NCBI GenBank assembly: GCA_021018815.1
Contig: JAITYX010000016.1
Coordinates: 4,975,001-5,039,000 of the forward strand
Reading direction: 5' to 3'
Length of the DNA stretch: 64,000 nt
Source: Talinum fruticosum
Taxonomy: Eukaryota; Streptophyta; Magnoliopsida; Caryophyllales; Talinaceae
Shown: positions 11,441 through 24,600 of the stretch, one piece after another
Layout: every line of letters starts with the position of its first letter
Position numbering within the stretch: position 1 is the first letter of the stretch
The notes under the pieces: model-generated
What the model saw: the letters and a program-made list of their open reading frames with translations, nothing else
Told to the model about the DNA's origin: nothing
Databases searched by the model: none
Program-made: the position numbers and the translations under genes

Positions 11441-12330
11441 TTTTTCAACTAAAAAAAAAATTATATAAAAATTAAAAACCGAATATATTTTTAACGTTTT
11501 AAAAGCACCTAAAAAACACTACTAGATTCTATTTGAAATTTTATCCTATTATAAAATGCCTTGAAACTCGATTATTGTTTAAAATCATTTTAAAATCTTT
11601 AGAAAAATTAATATAGATGGGGAAGGAGGAGTTTCACAATTGAGGAAAGTACAAGTGGTTTAAGGCAACATATATCATACATATGAGAGTATATACACCA
11701 TGTGTAGTTGTCATGCGTGTATAACAATTTTTCATATATAAATACTTGGGTAGCTTATGGAAATATGTGCTCATAGAAGAGCGATATATGTTTTAGTGGT
11801 TTGATGCAAGAGGGAAGCCACCAAACTAGCAAACTCCTTAGAGTCTAAGAAAAATGAAAAATGAATCAATCTTGTCATATTAGCTGTCTCATATAACATT
11901 ATTGTAAAACCTTATTACAATAATATTTTTTTTATAGACTTATTACAATAATTAGTATGACATCTTATTAACGGCATTTGAAAATAATTTTTAGATTTTT
12001 GATACAAAATTTATAAAAAATTTCATATTAATAATCTAATTAATACAAGGATATAGTATCTAATTCATATATTTATTTTATCTTTATATATATTTTTAAA
12101 ATAAGAGGTATAAAATCCGATATATATAACATTTGAAACTTGACTTTTGGCACAGTAACATAATTAAAAAAAAAAATGAAAAGTGAAAAAGATAGAGATT
12201 TCCACAAGTGAAATGCAATAAAACTTTATCGGCTTGTAGTATATGTCATATGAAGCAAAAGACTTGTAGTATTTAATTACAAAGATGCCCGATGATGGCT
12301 GTGATTGTGAGTGACTTGTACGTGTCCTTC
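11441..12330. other. AT-rich intergenic DNA upstream of MED15a
   Basis: This stretch lies upstream of the MED15a leader and presumably includes its promoter. I see no coding exon and no single convincing TATA box among the many AT-rich runs. Confidence 0.4.
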
Positions 12331-12339
12331 CTTCCACAG

Positions 12340-12632
12340 ACATTTTTGAATCAGCGAACCTCTATTTCTTCCATCGTCTCCGCAGGAACCCTCTCTATCT
12401 CTCTCTCTTGATTCTCCTTCCCTATCCCCTTCCTCCTTCTCTCCTTCTAGGGTTTCTCATCCGAGTGCCCTTTCCGCCTATTTTTCTCCTTTGAATTTCG
12501 ATTCCTGGTCGGAGAGCCTTGTTCAGCTCTCTGGATTTGGGGGTTTGCGTTGATTTGATTATTCCGATGAGAGCTTAAGCTATAGTCGGATTAATTTATT
12601 CCAATTCGTTGCTGAATAATTAGGGTTTTCGG
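12340..12632 (+). promoter_or_regulatory. MED15a 5' leader with a three-codon upstream ORF
   Basis: A CT-rich leader (12380-12480), typical of plant 5' UTRs, precedes the MED15a ATG at 12633. It contains an upstream ATG at 12567 followed by two codons and TAA (ends 12578). The transcription start cannot be set from sequence, so the left edge is approximate. Confidence 0.5.
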
Positions 12633-15600
12633 ATGGATTCGAATAATTGGCGACCCGCACAGGCTGAGCAGCCGCCTCCAATGGACGGCGGCGATTGGCG
12701 GAGCCAGCTTCAGCCGGATTCCCGCCAAAAGATCGTCAATAAGATGTGAGTTGTTTTCTTCTTCGATTTTTGCCTCGTCTTTTTGATTGGTGTATAGAGG
12801 TGCAAAGGCTAGTTTTAGGCGTGATCCGATCTCAGCTACCTGGAAAACTATGTAAAATAACCAAGAAAAAAAAAACTTTAGAAAAATCCGTACTTCATCG
12901 AGCCTACACTCTTGTCCATCTAGTACCATCTACGTTGAAAGAGAAGAGAGGGAAGAACTACTGGATTCATTTCTATGTGATTGAGAAATAGGGAAGGGGG
13001 CTGAAATACAGCGAGAGGATTGATGTAACTGCATTATTTATTGAATGAGTATGTTACCTATGTGTAGTTATTATTTTTGGGTTGAATGAATTGATGGGAG
13101 TTTAGTTCCGTTTCTATTAGATGTTATCATATCACTGGGGTATTTTTAGCTCCAGATATATGTTGACAACGCTGAACCTTAATACATTACACCCACTGCG
13201 AGGTATGAATTGGTGGAAGATTTTATGAATTGGTCGAATGGGAGAAGCTTAGTACTTCACGGGGTAATTAATGGGATAGGTGCATTGGGAGCTAAGCGTT
13301 TGTTAGCAGTCTGAATAAAGTTATCGGATGGCATAAATACTCTTCTTTTCATTTACTCCTGGCATTTTCAACTCTGAATGTGGTTATAATATGTGGACTA
13401 TACGTCTATATATGATCACTCCCCATGTTCTTTGAAATTATCAAAATACAGGGGGGATATCATTTCAATGCAGTATTTTGGCAATAATTGTGAGACATAC
13501 ACGAAAGAAAGGTTTTACTAAATTTATAACATAGAAATGGTATTAGATTTATGTTTAGCAAGATAAATTTTTTTTTAATTGAAGCTAGCCATCTTCCACT
13601 TGTGTTGCTAACTACACCATATAACCATACGACATTGTAAGAGGGAGTAGCAACCAACTTCATGTGGAAAATATATGAATTATAGAAAGGAAACAAGATA
13701 TCTTTGCATAAATTGCAGTTCAAATTAGGGTATAGAGTTCGGAATTTGAGGAGAATAGCTTAAACCTTAATTAGCAGGTAGCTAAAAGATGTCCTCCCCC
13801 TCTTTTGGAGTGTGTTTGGGAAGGCGAATAGTGGGTAGCGCCATGAGCAATATTGGTTCAACCTAGTTCATGGGGATTCCTTGAGGGGTGAGCAGAAAAG
13901 GAAGTTACCAACATAATGCTTGAAGCCAAGATCTGTCACAGTGAAAAGAGGGGTTTTGGGGTTTATAGAAGACCGTGAGGAAGAAAATGATGGAAGGTTC
14001 GAAAGAGGAGACTTGGGAGTTGCGGAGGGGATGACGAGTGGGTAAGAAACATAGGGTTTTGGAAGGATATGAAGGAAATAGTGGGGTTGCTGGACTGCTG
14101 GGAAAAGTTAAAAGGTTTAGGAAGAAATGGGTGGAGAGAAAATGAGAGAACAAATGAGGGGAGGGATAATTTTGCTATAGTAACTTGGAACTGATATAAA
14201 TTAATTCTCATTGTATTTAATTAGGTATTTTATCCTATTTATTGCACGTGGTGTAAAGTGTAAACTATAAAGCGTCTTATTGACAGAGCCCAAAGACTTA
14301 TGAGCTGGTTTTGTTCAATTATGGGGATTTACGGCCTAGAACTTGGCTTGTCTATTGCCAATCCAGAACTTGGTGGGTGGCCATGATAAAGGTGAATTAA
14401 TTGTGTGCCAACAAGTGTTAGCGACTAGCAATAATTGAAACTTCCACAGGGCTAATAAAAAACCTTTGAAACATATTAGCAAATCTTTCTTTAACTTCAT
14501 TTGTGTTTGAAAAATAATTAAAATAAATGCATTGCATTTTTCAATCTCAGTTAGTGGTCTTTCCGTTTGTTTTATGCTTGTGATTGTTTGTTACTTGTCA
14601 CATGATCCAGCTAAGGGCTGCAGGGCATGATTAATTTATTTAATGCTTCTTAATAAACCAAATTTAATTCCAAATCCGTGCCTCAGAGTCTTGCATAGGT
14701 AGGGTGTGGTGGGGAGGCTATACTTAAAAGGAAAAGCCTCAGCATTGAATTGTAGAGAGGCTGTCTCGGCATCCCTACACGATAAGTTATTTGCGGATAA
14801 CAACTAGATTCTGTATCCTCGATTTCCCTATGGGCTGATAAGACTATCTCCTGTTGTTTATTCAAGTTGAGAATCCATCTGTCTCTTCTGAAGAAGTATT
14901 GATCTGCTTATAAGTTAACATTGTGTCCTTTGCGTATATTCCCTTAATTTGATTGCATGTAGAATCGTGGATTATAATATCAATTGTACTGTCATTTGAA
15001 GTTAAAATGGATACACATATATTGAGGCTTAAGCGAATGTAAGGCATAATAACTTAGACCATATAAAATGACCCTTTGGTTTGGAAAGATAATTTCTTAT
15101 ACTTACATCTCATATGTGAAATGTTCAGTCTAGTGAAGGGCCTGCCCAACTGATGCTTTACTTGTATGGTATACTAGCCACTGGGACATAATATTGCTCG
15201 AATGAGAAAACCCTTCTCTATAACAAGGTTGTATCCGCTAAATGTAAGATTACTAGCATATGCAAATGCAAATGCGAATGCGAATGCACTCATTTTTTTG
15301 TTGTTGACATATTGCATGATTGCAGACTTGTTGCCAGATCAATTTTCATGAGTGATATTCTAAAATTTAGAGAAGTATGCTCCACCGAGGGGTGCATTCG
15401 ACCCGAGCCAAGCTCAATTTTGGCTTGTGAGCTTGTATTCGAGCTTGGGCTGAGCTCACGGTTCGGCAAGCTCGGTAAATTAGGGTCAAGTTCAACTTGC
15501 CTAAGGCTGGAGCCAAGGCTTGGCTCATCTAGGTCTTGTCTAAAACTCAAGTAAGCTTGGCTGTTGCAAGGTTTTTGAACCTGAGCTGGACTTATTAGTT

Positions 15601-18600
15601 ATTTGAGGCTTGGATATAATATGATCTTTTATGATTTGTATGTGAAGCTCGGCTCTTGAGGCTTGAATGTATAATGAGGCTCTTACGTAAGTACTAAAGG
15701 ATTGGTGAATGTACATATTCAAAGATAACTAGTGGAAAATTGTCATTATCCCATTGTTGATAGGTGATGGGTTGCTGATGAATGACAAGGTTGAGGGTGT
15801 AAGTTTCTACAAGTAGGAATTACTTACTGGACCTTTGCCTTTTATAGGAGCATATGGGAAGATAAAAAGTCTAAATTGTAAAGAGATGATGCAGGAGAAT
15901 GGGAGAAAAGATGGGTTAAGAAATACCTGCAACATTTTTTTTGTGACAGTGTGACCACAAGAACCAGTTTTCAAACAAAGTAGTTATATGTCTTTTACAC
16001 AAGAAATTCAAGTATTAACCTTCAATATTTGTTTCTTATTAAGGCTTGTGGAGGTTTCTAGGCTAGGTAAGTCAGCTGTATGCTTGGCCAATTTGCATTC
16101 AGCGAACCCACAAGCCCAAACTCATAATGCTCTAGGGCTCAGCTCTGATAACCAAACAATCTTTGCTCAGCTCAACATGAGCCAGGCTCAGCCAGCCAAA
16201 AAGTGAGCTGACTCTTGGCGGCTCACGAGCTAGCTCAGCTCGACTACACATCTACAGCTTAGCTCCATTTGTACTGTTGCATTTACTGGAAAAATACATT
16301 GATAGCACTTTACTAATGATGCCTGTAGAAGTTTTCTCAATTCTTATGTCATAGGTTTCTCACTAAAGGCTTAAAGAGAGAATAAAACATATGGTGGCTT
16401 GATCAGGTTGTGTGTTTATTATTAGCTCACTTTGTCTCTGTAAGATTTAAGATTGATACACTGATGAATCATGAACTTTGGTGATCATAGTATGGAGACA
16501 TTGAAGAGGCACCTGCCTGTTTCTGGCCAAGAAGGGCTAGAGGAACTCAGGAAGATTGCTGTAAGATTTGAAGAAAAGATATATAGTGCAGCTACGAGCC
16601 AGGTATCTGGAGTATTTGGTTATCTCTTTATCCCACACTTTCGATTGTTAATTTCATTATCATCCTTAGTTGGGGTTTTGAAGTTACTGATTACTGGGAG
16701 AACTTCTATTGAACTATAATTTCAGTCTGATTACTTGCGGAAGATATCCTTAAAGATGCTCACGATGGAATCAAAATCTCAGAATCCACTCCCTAATGCT
16801 ATACCTTCCAACTCTGCTGGAGTGAGCAGAAACCCACAGGATCCAGGTACTTCAATTGAAGAAGGCATCATGGGCGGTTGAACTCCTTTTGTCACCTGAA
16901 TGATTGCCTTTGTTTGCTAATTAGTTATTACTCTAATCCTTCCGGTTTTCTGAAAGCATCCTTCTAAAAGATAGGTCTTTTATTACAATTGAAAACAAGA
17001 TATTCTGTGGGCTTCATCCTCTACGAGCTCTGTTTTCCTTACTTCCCTTCTACTGGTGGGAGATTACTTGTACTTTATCCCCTTACTTGTCTGCTCTGTA
17101 TCTTGTGTCAGCACCTCCACAAAACATGCCGTCCCAAGTGCACAACCAGGGTCAGTCTGTTCCTCTTCAGATGCTGCCCAATCAGTCTCAGGCTCGCCAA
17201 CAGCTTTTGGCTCAGAACATGCAAAACAACTTGGTATCAACTGGAATGCAAACTTCAGCCAGCTTGCCAAATTCTTTACCTCCTGTCAGTGGTTTGACAC
17301 AGAATCAGATGTCAAATGCTGGTCAGAATCCAAACATGCAAAATATCTCTGGTATTTCGCAGAACTCAATGGGAAGTGCAATGAACCAGGGTGTGGCTTC
17401 CAATTTATTCACAAATGCCCAAAGGCAGATGCAAGGAAGGCAGCAGCAAGTTGGTTCCCAACAGCCGCAGTTGTCCCAAAATTCTCAGCCGCAATACATG
17501 TACCAGCAACAGTTGCAACAACAGATATTGAAGCAGAAGTTACAACAGGGAAGTATGCAACAACCACTTATACAGACATCAATGCAGCCACAGCAGCAGC
17601 AACCACAGCAGCAGCAAACCCTTTTACAGGCTAATCAGTTGCAGTCATCTCAGCAACCAATCACTCAAACGTCATCTGTTATGCAGCCTTCCATGATTTC
17701 TGGTTTGCAGCAGAACCAGCAGTCTTCCATTCAACAGCCATCTCAGTCTGTTCTTCAACAGCATCAACAATCTGTGCTTAGGCAGCAGCAGCAGCCACAA
17801 CAGACTTCTGTTATTCAGCAAACACAAATGCCACAACAGACAATGATGCCATCACAGCAGCAGCAGCAGCAGCAGCAGTTGATGGGGAAGCAAGCAAATG
17901 CTGTGAGCATGCAACAAAACCAACTGATCGGTCAACAGGGTAATATTTCAGATATGCAGCAGCAGCAGAGGATGCTAGGACAACAAAACAGCCTGCCAAA
18001 TCTTCCATCACAACAGCAAACGAACCATCAGAACCTGCAGCAGCAACATTTGGTGGGTCAGCAAAGCAATGTTCCAAACATGCATCAGCAACAGTTGGGG
18101 CATCAAAATCATACAGGTGGGCTCCAGCAGCAGCAGCACCAGCAGCACCAGCAGCACCAGCAGCTTATTGGGACTCAATCTGGTACCAGTGGCATGCAGA
18201 CAAACCATCACTCGGTACACATGATGCAACAGTCCAAGGTTCCAGGGCAGCAACAGTCCCAGAGTGCAGCTTCTTTGTTGCCAGGTGGTGGGCAACAGCC
18301 GCAACCACAATCACAATCGCAACAGCAATTGATGTCTCAGTTGCAATCTCAGCCTACACAACTACAACAGTTGGGTTTGCAACAGCAGCAAACTTCTATG
18401 CAACATAACATGCAGCAACGTATGCAAACCCCTAATCCTCTGCTTCAGCAGCAAAACATGATTGATCAGCAAAAGCATTTGTTCCAATCGCAAAGAGGTC
18501 CTCCAGAAGCACCATCCAGTATGTATCTGCTTCCTGCATTTGACTGCACTATTGTGTAGATAGACTTTGTTCTCTTCTTCTGTATGTTGTGTGTTTATGA

Positions 18601-21600
18601 TCATATTTTAGTTTCTTGCATGTACGATATGTGTTTTAGACTATTTAGTAACCCAATAGTGCTGATTTCTATTTTCTTCATTATTGCTTGTCCTGCCTTA
18701 GTAGCCCAATAGTATTGATATTTGACGCTCCAAGCTTCCCACCCTGTTGACAGGTAATACCTACAATGTAAAAAGTAAGGATGATATTTGGTTATCACCT
18801 AACTATTCCTGTTGATTATGTTTCATGGTCTCATTTTTTCCTCATAGGGTCTATTATTTAGCTGCATTTTCATGGTTTAATGGTTCATTTCATTGAAAAT
18901 TCTTAAATTAGTTAACCAGCACAATAGTTGTTAAAGTAGAAATGTAGATAATACTTTCTTGAGCCTGCGATGATCTAAGAGAATACCATAATTGTAGTTT
19001 TCATTAATTAGTACATAGTTGTGAAATTATCATAATCATTACTAGTTGTGTGCATTTCTCATGCTTGTGAATTTGTGATGTTTACTAATGGCCGTTACTT
19101 AAGTTTTTGATGAACTAATACATATATAGGGCGGATTCATCATAAATGATTGTCCTTTATAGGAAGCAAAATATGTAATAATAATTGAATCAATTTATAG
19201 TTTTACCCCTATTTAATAATGGCTTGGAAATAGTACAAGTATTGTAGCATTAACTATGCGAGGGCATTATAATAATTAATTGTTATTAGAAAAATTAATT
19301 ATTATTTCTTAAAAAGTGTTTTTTTCCTATTTAGAAAGAGAAATGGGACACATGAGAGTAGGGATGGCAATGGGTTGGGGACCCGGACTGTTTAATTTTT
19401 CGGACTTAGACCCAACCCCGACCTAAACCCGTCGAGTATGTAAAGCATGGGCCCGGACCCATTCCGGGTCTACGGGTCCATGAGTCCTAAATGGGTCTAG
19501 ACTATTTCAAGCAAAATTTTTTAAGAAATAACGTAATCTTATCATTCTTTTGCACCATTTAATATTATGACACATTTGTAGGAACCCAAATTTCTTATTT
19601 TTCATACATGCACTTAGATAATCTATAAATTGACAAATTAAAACAAATATTCAAAAATCAAGCGAAGTGAACAAATTTGAAAAAAAAAATGTGAAAGAAA
19701 GTGTTTAAGAGTTATGCAGGATGATTGATAATGAGGGAATGAGTGATTGAATTATTTAAGAGAATTAGGGCAAGACAAACTTAAGTCGTATGTAAAAAAA
19801 ATTTGATCGGGTCTGGTCTGGCTCCAAATTCCATACCCAGACCCAGACCCATTTAATACCATTTGGACCTAGATCCATCGGGCCCAAAATTTTCAGACCC
19901 AGATCCACTAATACGGGTTGGGTTTGGCGGGTCCGGGTCGAGTCCAGGACTCATTACCATCCCTAGAGGAGAATAGTAATTAATGGATGAATTTCCCGTT
20001 TGATTTGCTTCTCATTTTTTCTTATGGTAGCTTCATTTGGCTGATTTCCCTGTTGTCTGTTGTCGTCTTTTTATGGTGTTTGATGCTTGCTAACATCTTC
20101 TTTCCTAATGCTTTCTGAAAAGCTTCTTTAGATTCCACTGCACAAACGGGTGGCGCAAATGCTGGTGACTGGCAGGAAGAGGTCTACCAAAAGGTATAGT
20201 ACTCACCTTACCCGTTCTTTGAGCAAGGCTTCAGTCCTATCTGGGATGATGTTGCATGTTTAATTATGGTTCACAGAAATCCTCCACTGACACTGCAGTT
20301 TATAAGCAGTTATACATATTTCCATATATGGTGTGGTTGGAACCTTGCAGGACCCCGGGGGGCTATTTTATTCTTGTTTTTCGGTGATGTTGTCGTTTTG
20401 GATAGGCTTTCATATGCTTGTTAAGGGGTACACTGTACATTCAGACCTCCTTGGGATCTACCCTCCTATATAGTATCCATGAAGGGTGGTGGTTATTATT
20501 TTGTTGGGCGCATCAAATGTCCCACTCTCTACTTACTGTAAAGCAGAAAGCCATTCCGTTTGTTCTTGGTTGAAGGTTTAACAGAAATTAGTCTTGGCAA
20601 ATGCAGTGGTGAGGCAAATGCATGCAGTAAATATATTCTTAAAAACCCCACAAGAAGGAATTTGATAATTTGTTTTGTTTTTTAAGTTTATGTGGGGCTT
20701 GGAGGGTAATGAAGGAGCTCCTACAGGAAGAAAGGTTCTTATATTCAATAAGCTAAATTGGTGCCTGCCTTGTCTGCATTTAATTGTTAGCAGACTGTTT
20801 TTAATCTTTGTGTACTTGGTTGCAATAAATTTGGAATGTTGATTTAGTGCTTTCCTGTGGAATGACATGCTGATGCCAGATTGTGGTCTAAAGTTTCAAA
20901 AATAGAGAGAAGATACGAAGTTTTCTTATTTCAATGAAATGAGCAATTATGTACCTTTTTTTATGGGTAGGGTGATTCAGGTCATGCTCGCCATCTTGAT
21001 CCTAGATGCAACCTGGTGAAGCATTGTTCTTGTTTGTATGATTTTAAAACTGTTAGTACTGTTGAATACTTCTATTATTGCTTCGGGAGCTATGGGTTTA
21101 TGCCTGATTATTAACTGTTTTCACAGACCTGCATCAGTTGTTAGTGATTTTTCCAAATTTGTCCCATACAAACTAAATGGAGCTTTTCGTGTGGCCAATT
21201 TGGCCAATTATTAATGTACTTTCTACCAGCAAGATGATGGCTCTTGTGAGTTGTGTATTTACCTTTTATTTTTCAGCATGTGGGTATGTTCATGCAGTGG
21301 CACGCATATCTGACTTCTATTGAGCCAGTTAGATTCCACCTGATGCCAACCCCTTCCTCCTTTTATCTGTCCATTCAAGCAATACAAGTCAGCTCAATTG
21401 ATCTAGCTCTTTTAACATACTGGTGACCTGCTTGGTCCTCAGCCTGATTGATTAACTTTGTGATTAACTGTATAATGTCACAATTTATATAGTAGTCCTG
21501 GGTCCATAGACGGGGACAACTCTACATGTATTTTACTATTTTATGTCCTGCAAACCATTCATTCACACAGTCACCTCTGCCCCCAACCCCCTGGACATTC

Positions 21601-24600
21601 ACACGTGGCATGGGTCTGACCCATGTCCATGGCGTAGTTACTTGTACAGTGTCTACCGTTTTCATTCTTATCAATCATGTGAAGAATGATGAGGCCATGC
21701 TGGTCTTATCTCTCTTCGATACGGTCAGTCTGTCCTGACTGGGAGTCAATTACTTGTCATCAGAAGCATTACTTGTTTCTTTATACCTAACATGGCTGTC
21801 AATGCATATAATTTATGCTACTTTGCTACATTGAGATAGTGAATGCAACTGAACCCAAGAAGAATCTTATTTCTTCAGTGCTGTTAGTTATATCATGAGT
21901 GAGAAACTTGGGCTGCCTCCACAGACCAAAACTGTCACACCTGGCTATAATCATGCAATGCTTATCCTAGGCGAAGAGCTTTAAATCATTGTAATTTACA
22001 TGTATGTGTCGCACTTGTAATTTGGCATGCGAAAAGTCACTTGAATGTATATCACAGTATCAGAATACATGGGGAGGATGGAGATTAAAGCAAACACATT
22101 TTCGCTACCTCATTTGTGGATACACCTATTTTAATTAATCTATGGATAGATATGAAAAACTATGATTCCATGCAATTGATGAATCAGATCTTTTGAGTAG
22201 GAGCATTCCCATTGGTCTGATCTCATTTTTTGTACTTCGGGTGGCAGCTTAATATAATTCTGATTGCTATTTTTGATTGCTCAACAGATTAAAGCTATGA
22301 AGGATTTATACTTCACTGAACTTAATGAGATGTACCAGAAGATCTCTATTAAGCTGCAGCAGGTATGTTAAATTTGTATTTGTGTAACCAATGTTGTTTT
22401 CCTTATTTTTTCCATTGAGTTTGATGTTAAGAGAGAACTGGAATTCCGTCAAGCTTAGGGACATACATAATCGTATTCTTGACTTCTGAGAGATTAGTGG
22501 AATAGCCTTGTACATTTTCTTTTGGGTGGGAGGTTTGTGAGGGTTTTTTTGGTCACAGTTGTTAGTTCTTCATTCAATACAGCATTATTTTCCAAACAGT
22601 TTAGAATCAGCATTTGCTAACCTATAACCTGCCGCCGTGGGCCCCAAACATACACATGTGCCTACTTTCATGGAGAGAAAGGATTAAAATGCTATAACTT
22701 TTTGTTCTGATGATTGTTCTTTTAATGTTTGCTAGCATGACTCACTCCCACAACAACCGAAGGTAGAGCAATTCGATAAGCTCAAACTGTTTAAGCAGAT
22801 GTTGGAGAAATTGATGCAGTTTATACAGACAACAAAGAACAATATTTCACCCATTCACAGGGAGAAATTGCCATCATTTGAGAAGCAGATCATTAATCTA
22901 CTCAATTCACACAGGCCCAGGAAAACTGTTCCTTCTATGCAACAAGGGCAAATTCTTAACCCTCAATTGCAGACCATGCAACAATCCCATCAGCCTCATT
23001 CCCAACTTCCGCAAGCACAGTCACATGATACCAGTGCCAATCCTCAGTTGCAGCCTATGAATTTACAAGGTTCTGTTCAAACAATGCAGCAGAATAATAT
23101 GTCTAACTTGCAGCATGGTTCCTTACCTTCATTGCCTGCAATCACTTCTTCGCAGCAGAGCATGGGAAATTCAATGCAGCCCAGTTCAAATATGGGGTCA
23201 GGTCAGGGAAATGCATCTAATTCAATGCAGCAAGTTACAATGGCATCTATACAACAGAATCCTGTTAGTGCTCCTCAACAGGCTAACATGACCTCGTTGC
23301 AAACCCAAAGTGGTGTTAATTTGTTGCAGCAAAACATTAACCCTCTTCAGTCAAATTCAAATATGCTTCAAAGTCAACATCTGAAACAGCAACAGGAGCA
23401 GCAGATGATGCAAAATCAGCAGTTGAAGCAGCAACTGCATAGTAGGCAAATGCAACAGCAGTTGTTACAAAAACAGCAGTTGCTCCAGCAGCAGCAACAA
23501 CAGCAGTTGCACCTTCAAGCAAAGCAGCAACAGGCTACATCAATGCAAGCCCCTCAGATGCCTCAACTTCACCAAATGAATGATGTGAATGACATGAAGA
23601 TGAGACAGGGATTGGGTCCTAGATCAGGTGCTTTTCCTCAACATCTCTCATCAGCTCAGCGATATGCCCATCAACAGTTGAAGCCTGGGGCTTCGTTCCC
23701 CATTTCTTCGCCTCAACTGCTGCAAGGCATGTCTCCTCAGATTAACCAACATTCTTCTCCACAGATTGACCAGCAAAATCTGCCACCATCTGTTCCGAAA
23801 TGCGGAACCCCTTTGCAATCTGCAAACTCGCCATTTGTTCCGTCTCCATCAACTCCTTTGGCACCATCTCCAATGCCTGGTGACTCTGAGAAACCTGCTG
23901 TTTCCTCACTATCCAATACTGCTAACATTGGTTCTATTGGTACTCCTGGGATATCAGCATCACCATTTCTCGAGTGTCCAGGACAAGATGCTACTCAGGG
24001 TAATGCTTCTGCAGTTGTTTCCGGAAAATCCAGTGTGACAGAGCAACCACTTGAACGCTTGCTCAAAGCAGTAAGTTGCATAACCTATGAATTCTTATTC
24101 TGGCACTTGCTAGTATTTGTAGTTCATCAAGTGCTGTAGTTAGTACTAATATGGCTATGTGTTCCAAGGGTAATGCCTTGCTTTTCTTTATGTTCAGGTC
24201 AAATCAATATCACCAAAAGCATTAAATGCATCGGTTAGTGACATTGCATCAGTTGTTAGTATGATTGATCGTATTGCGGGATCTGCTCCTGGTAATGGTT
24301 CTAGAGCCACAGTTGGCGAGGATTTGGTTGCCATGACGAAGTGCCGCTTACAAGCTAGAAATTTTCTCACACAAGATGGAAGTACCGGAACAAAAAGAAT
24401 GAGGCGGCATACCAGTGCAATGCCCTTAAATGTTGCATCTTCGGTTGGTAGCATGAGTGATAGCTTTAAGGGACTTGAGACATCTGAGCTGGAGTCTACT
24501 GCTACATCCAACATCAAGAAGGTCAGAATTGAGGTATTGCCTTTTCTGATGATTTTCAATTTTTGAAGGTTAATACCAGCTGTATTGTGGGATCAGGCCA

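Noticed and set aside
15260..15292. Short GCAAAT/GCGAAT hexamer repeat
   Set aside because: Only about five units with no spacers; neither CRISPR-like nor a meaningful array.
17056..17634. 192-aa open frame, plus strand
   Set aside because: It is an alternative frame over intron 3 and exon 4 of MED15a; the Gln-rich frame has matching splice sites and family identity.
18008..18310. Leu-rich antisense open frame
   Set aside because: Leu/Val-rich antisense frames are the mirror image of CAG/CAA Gln codons.
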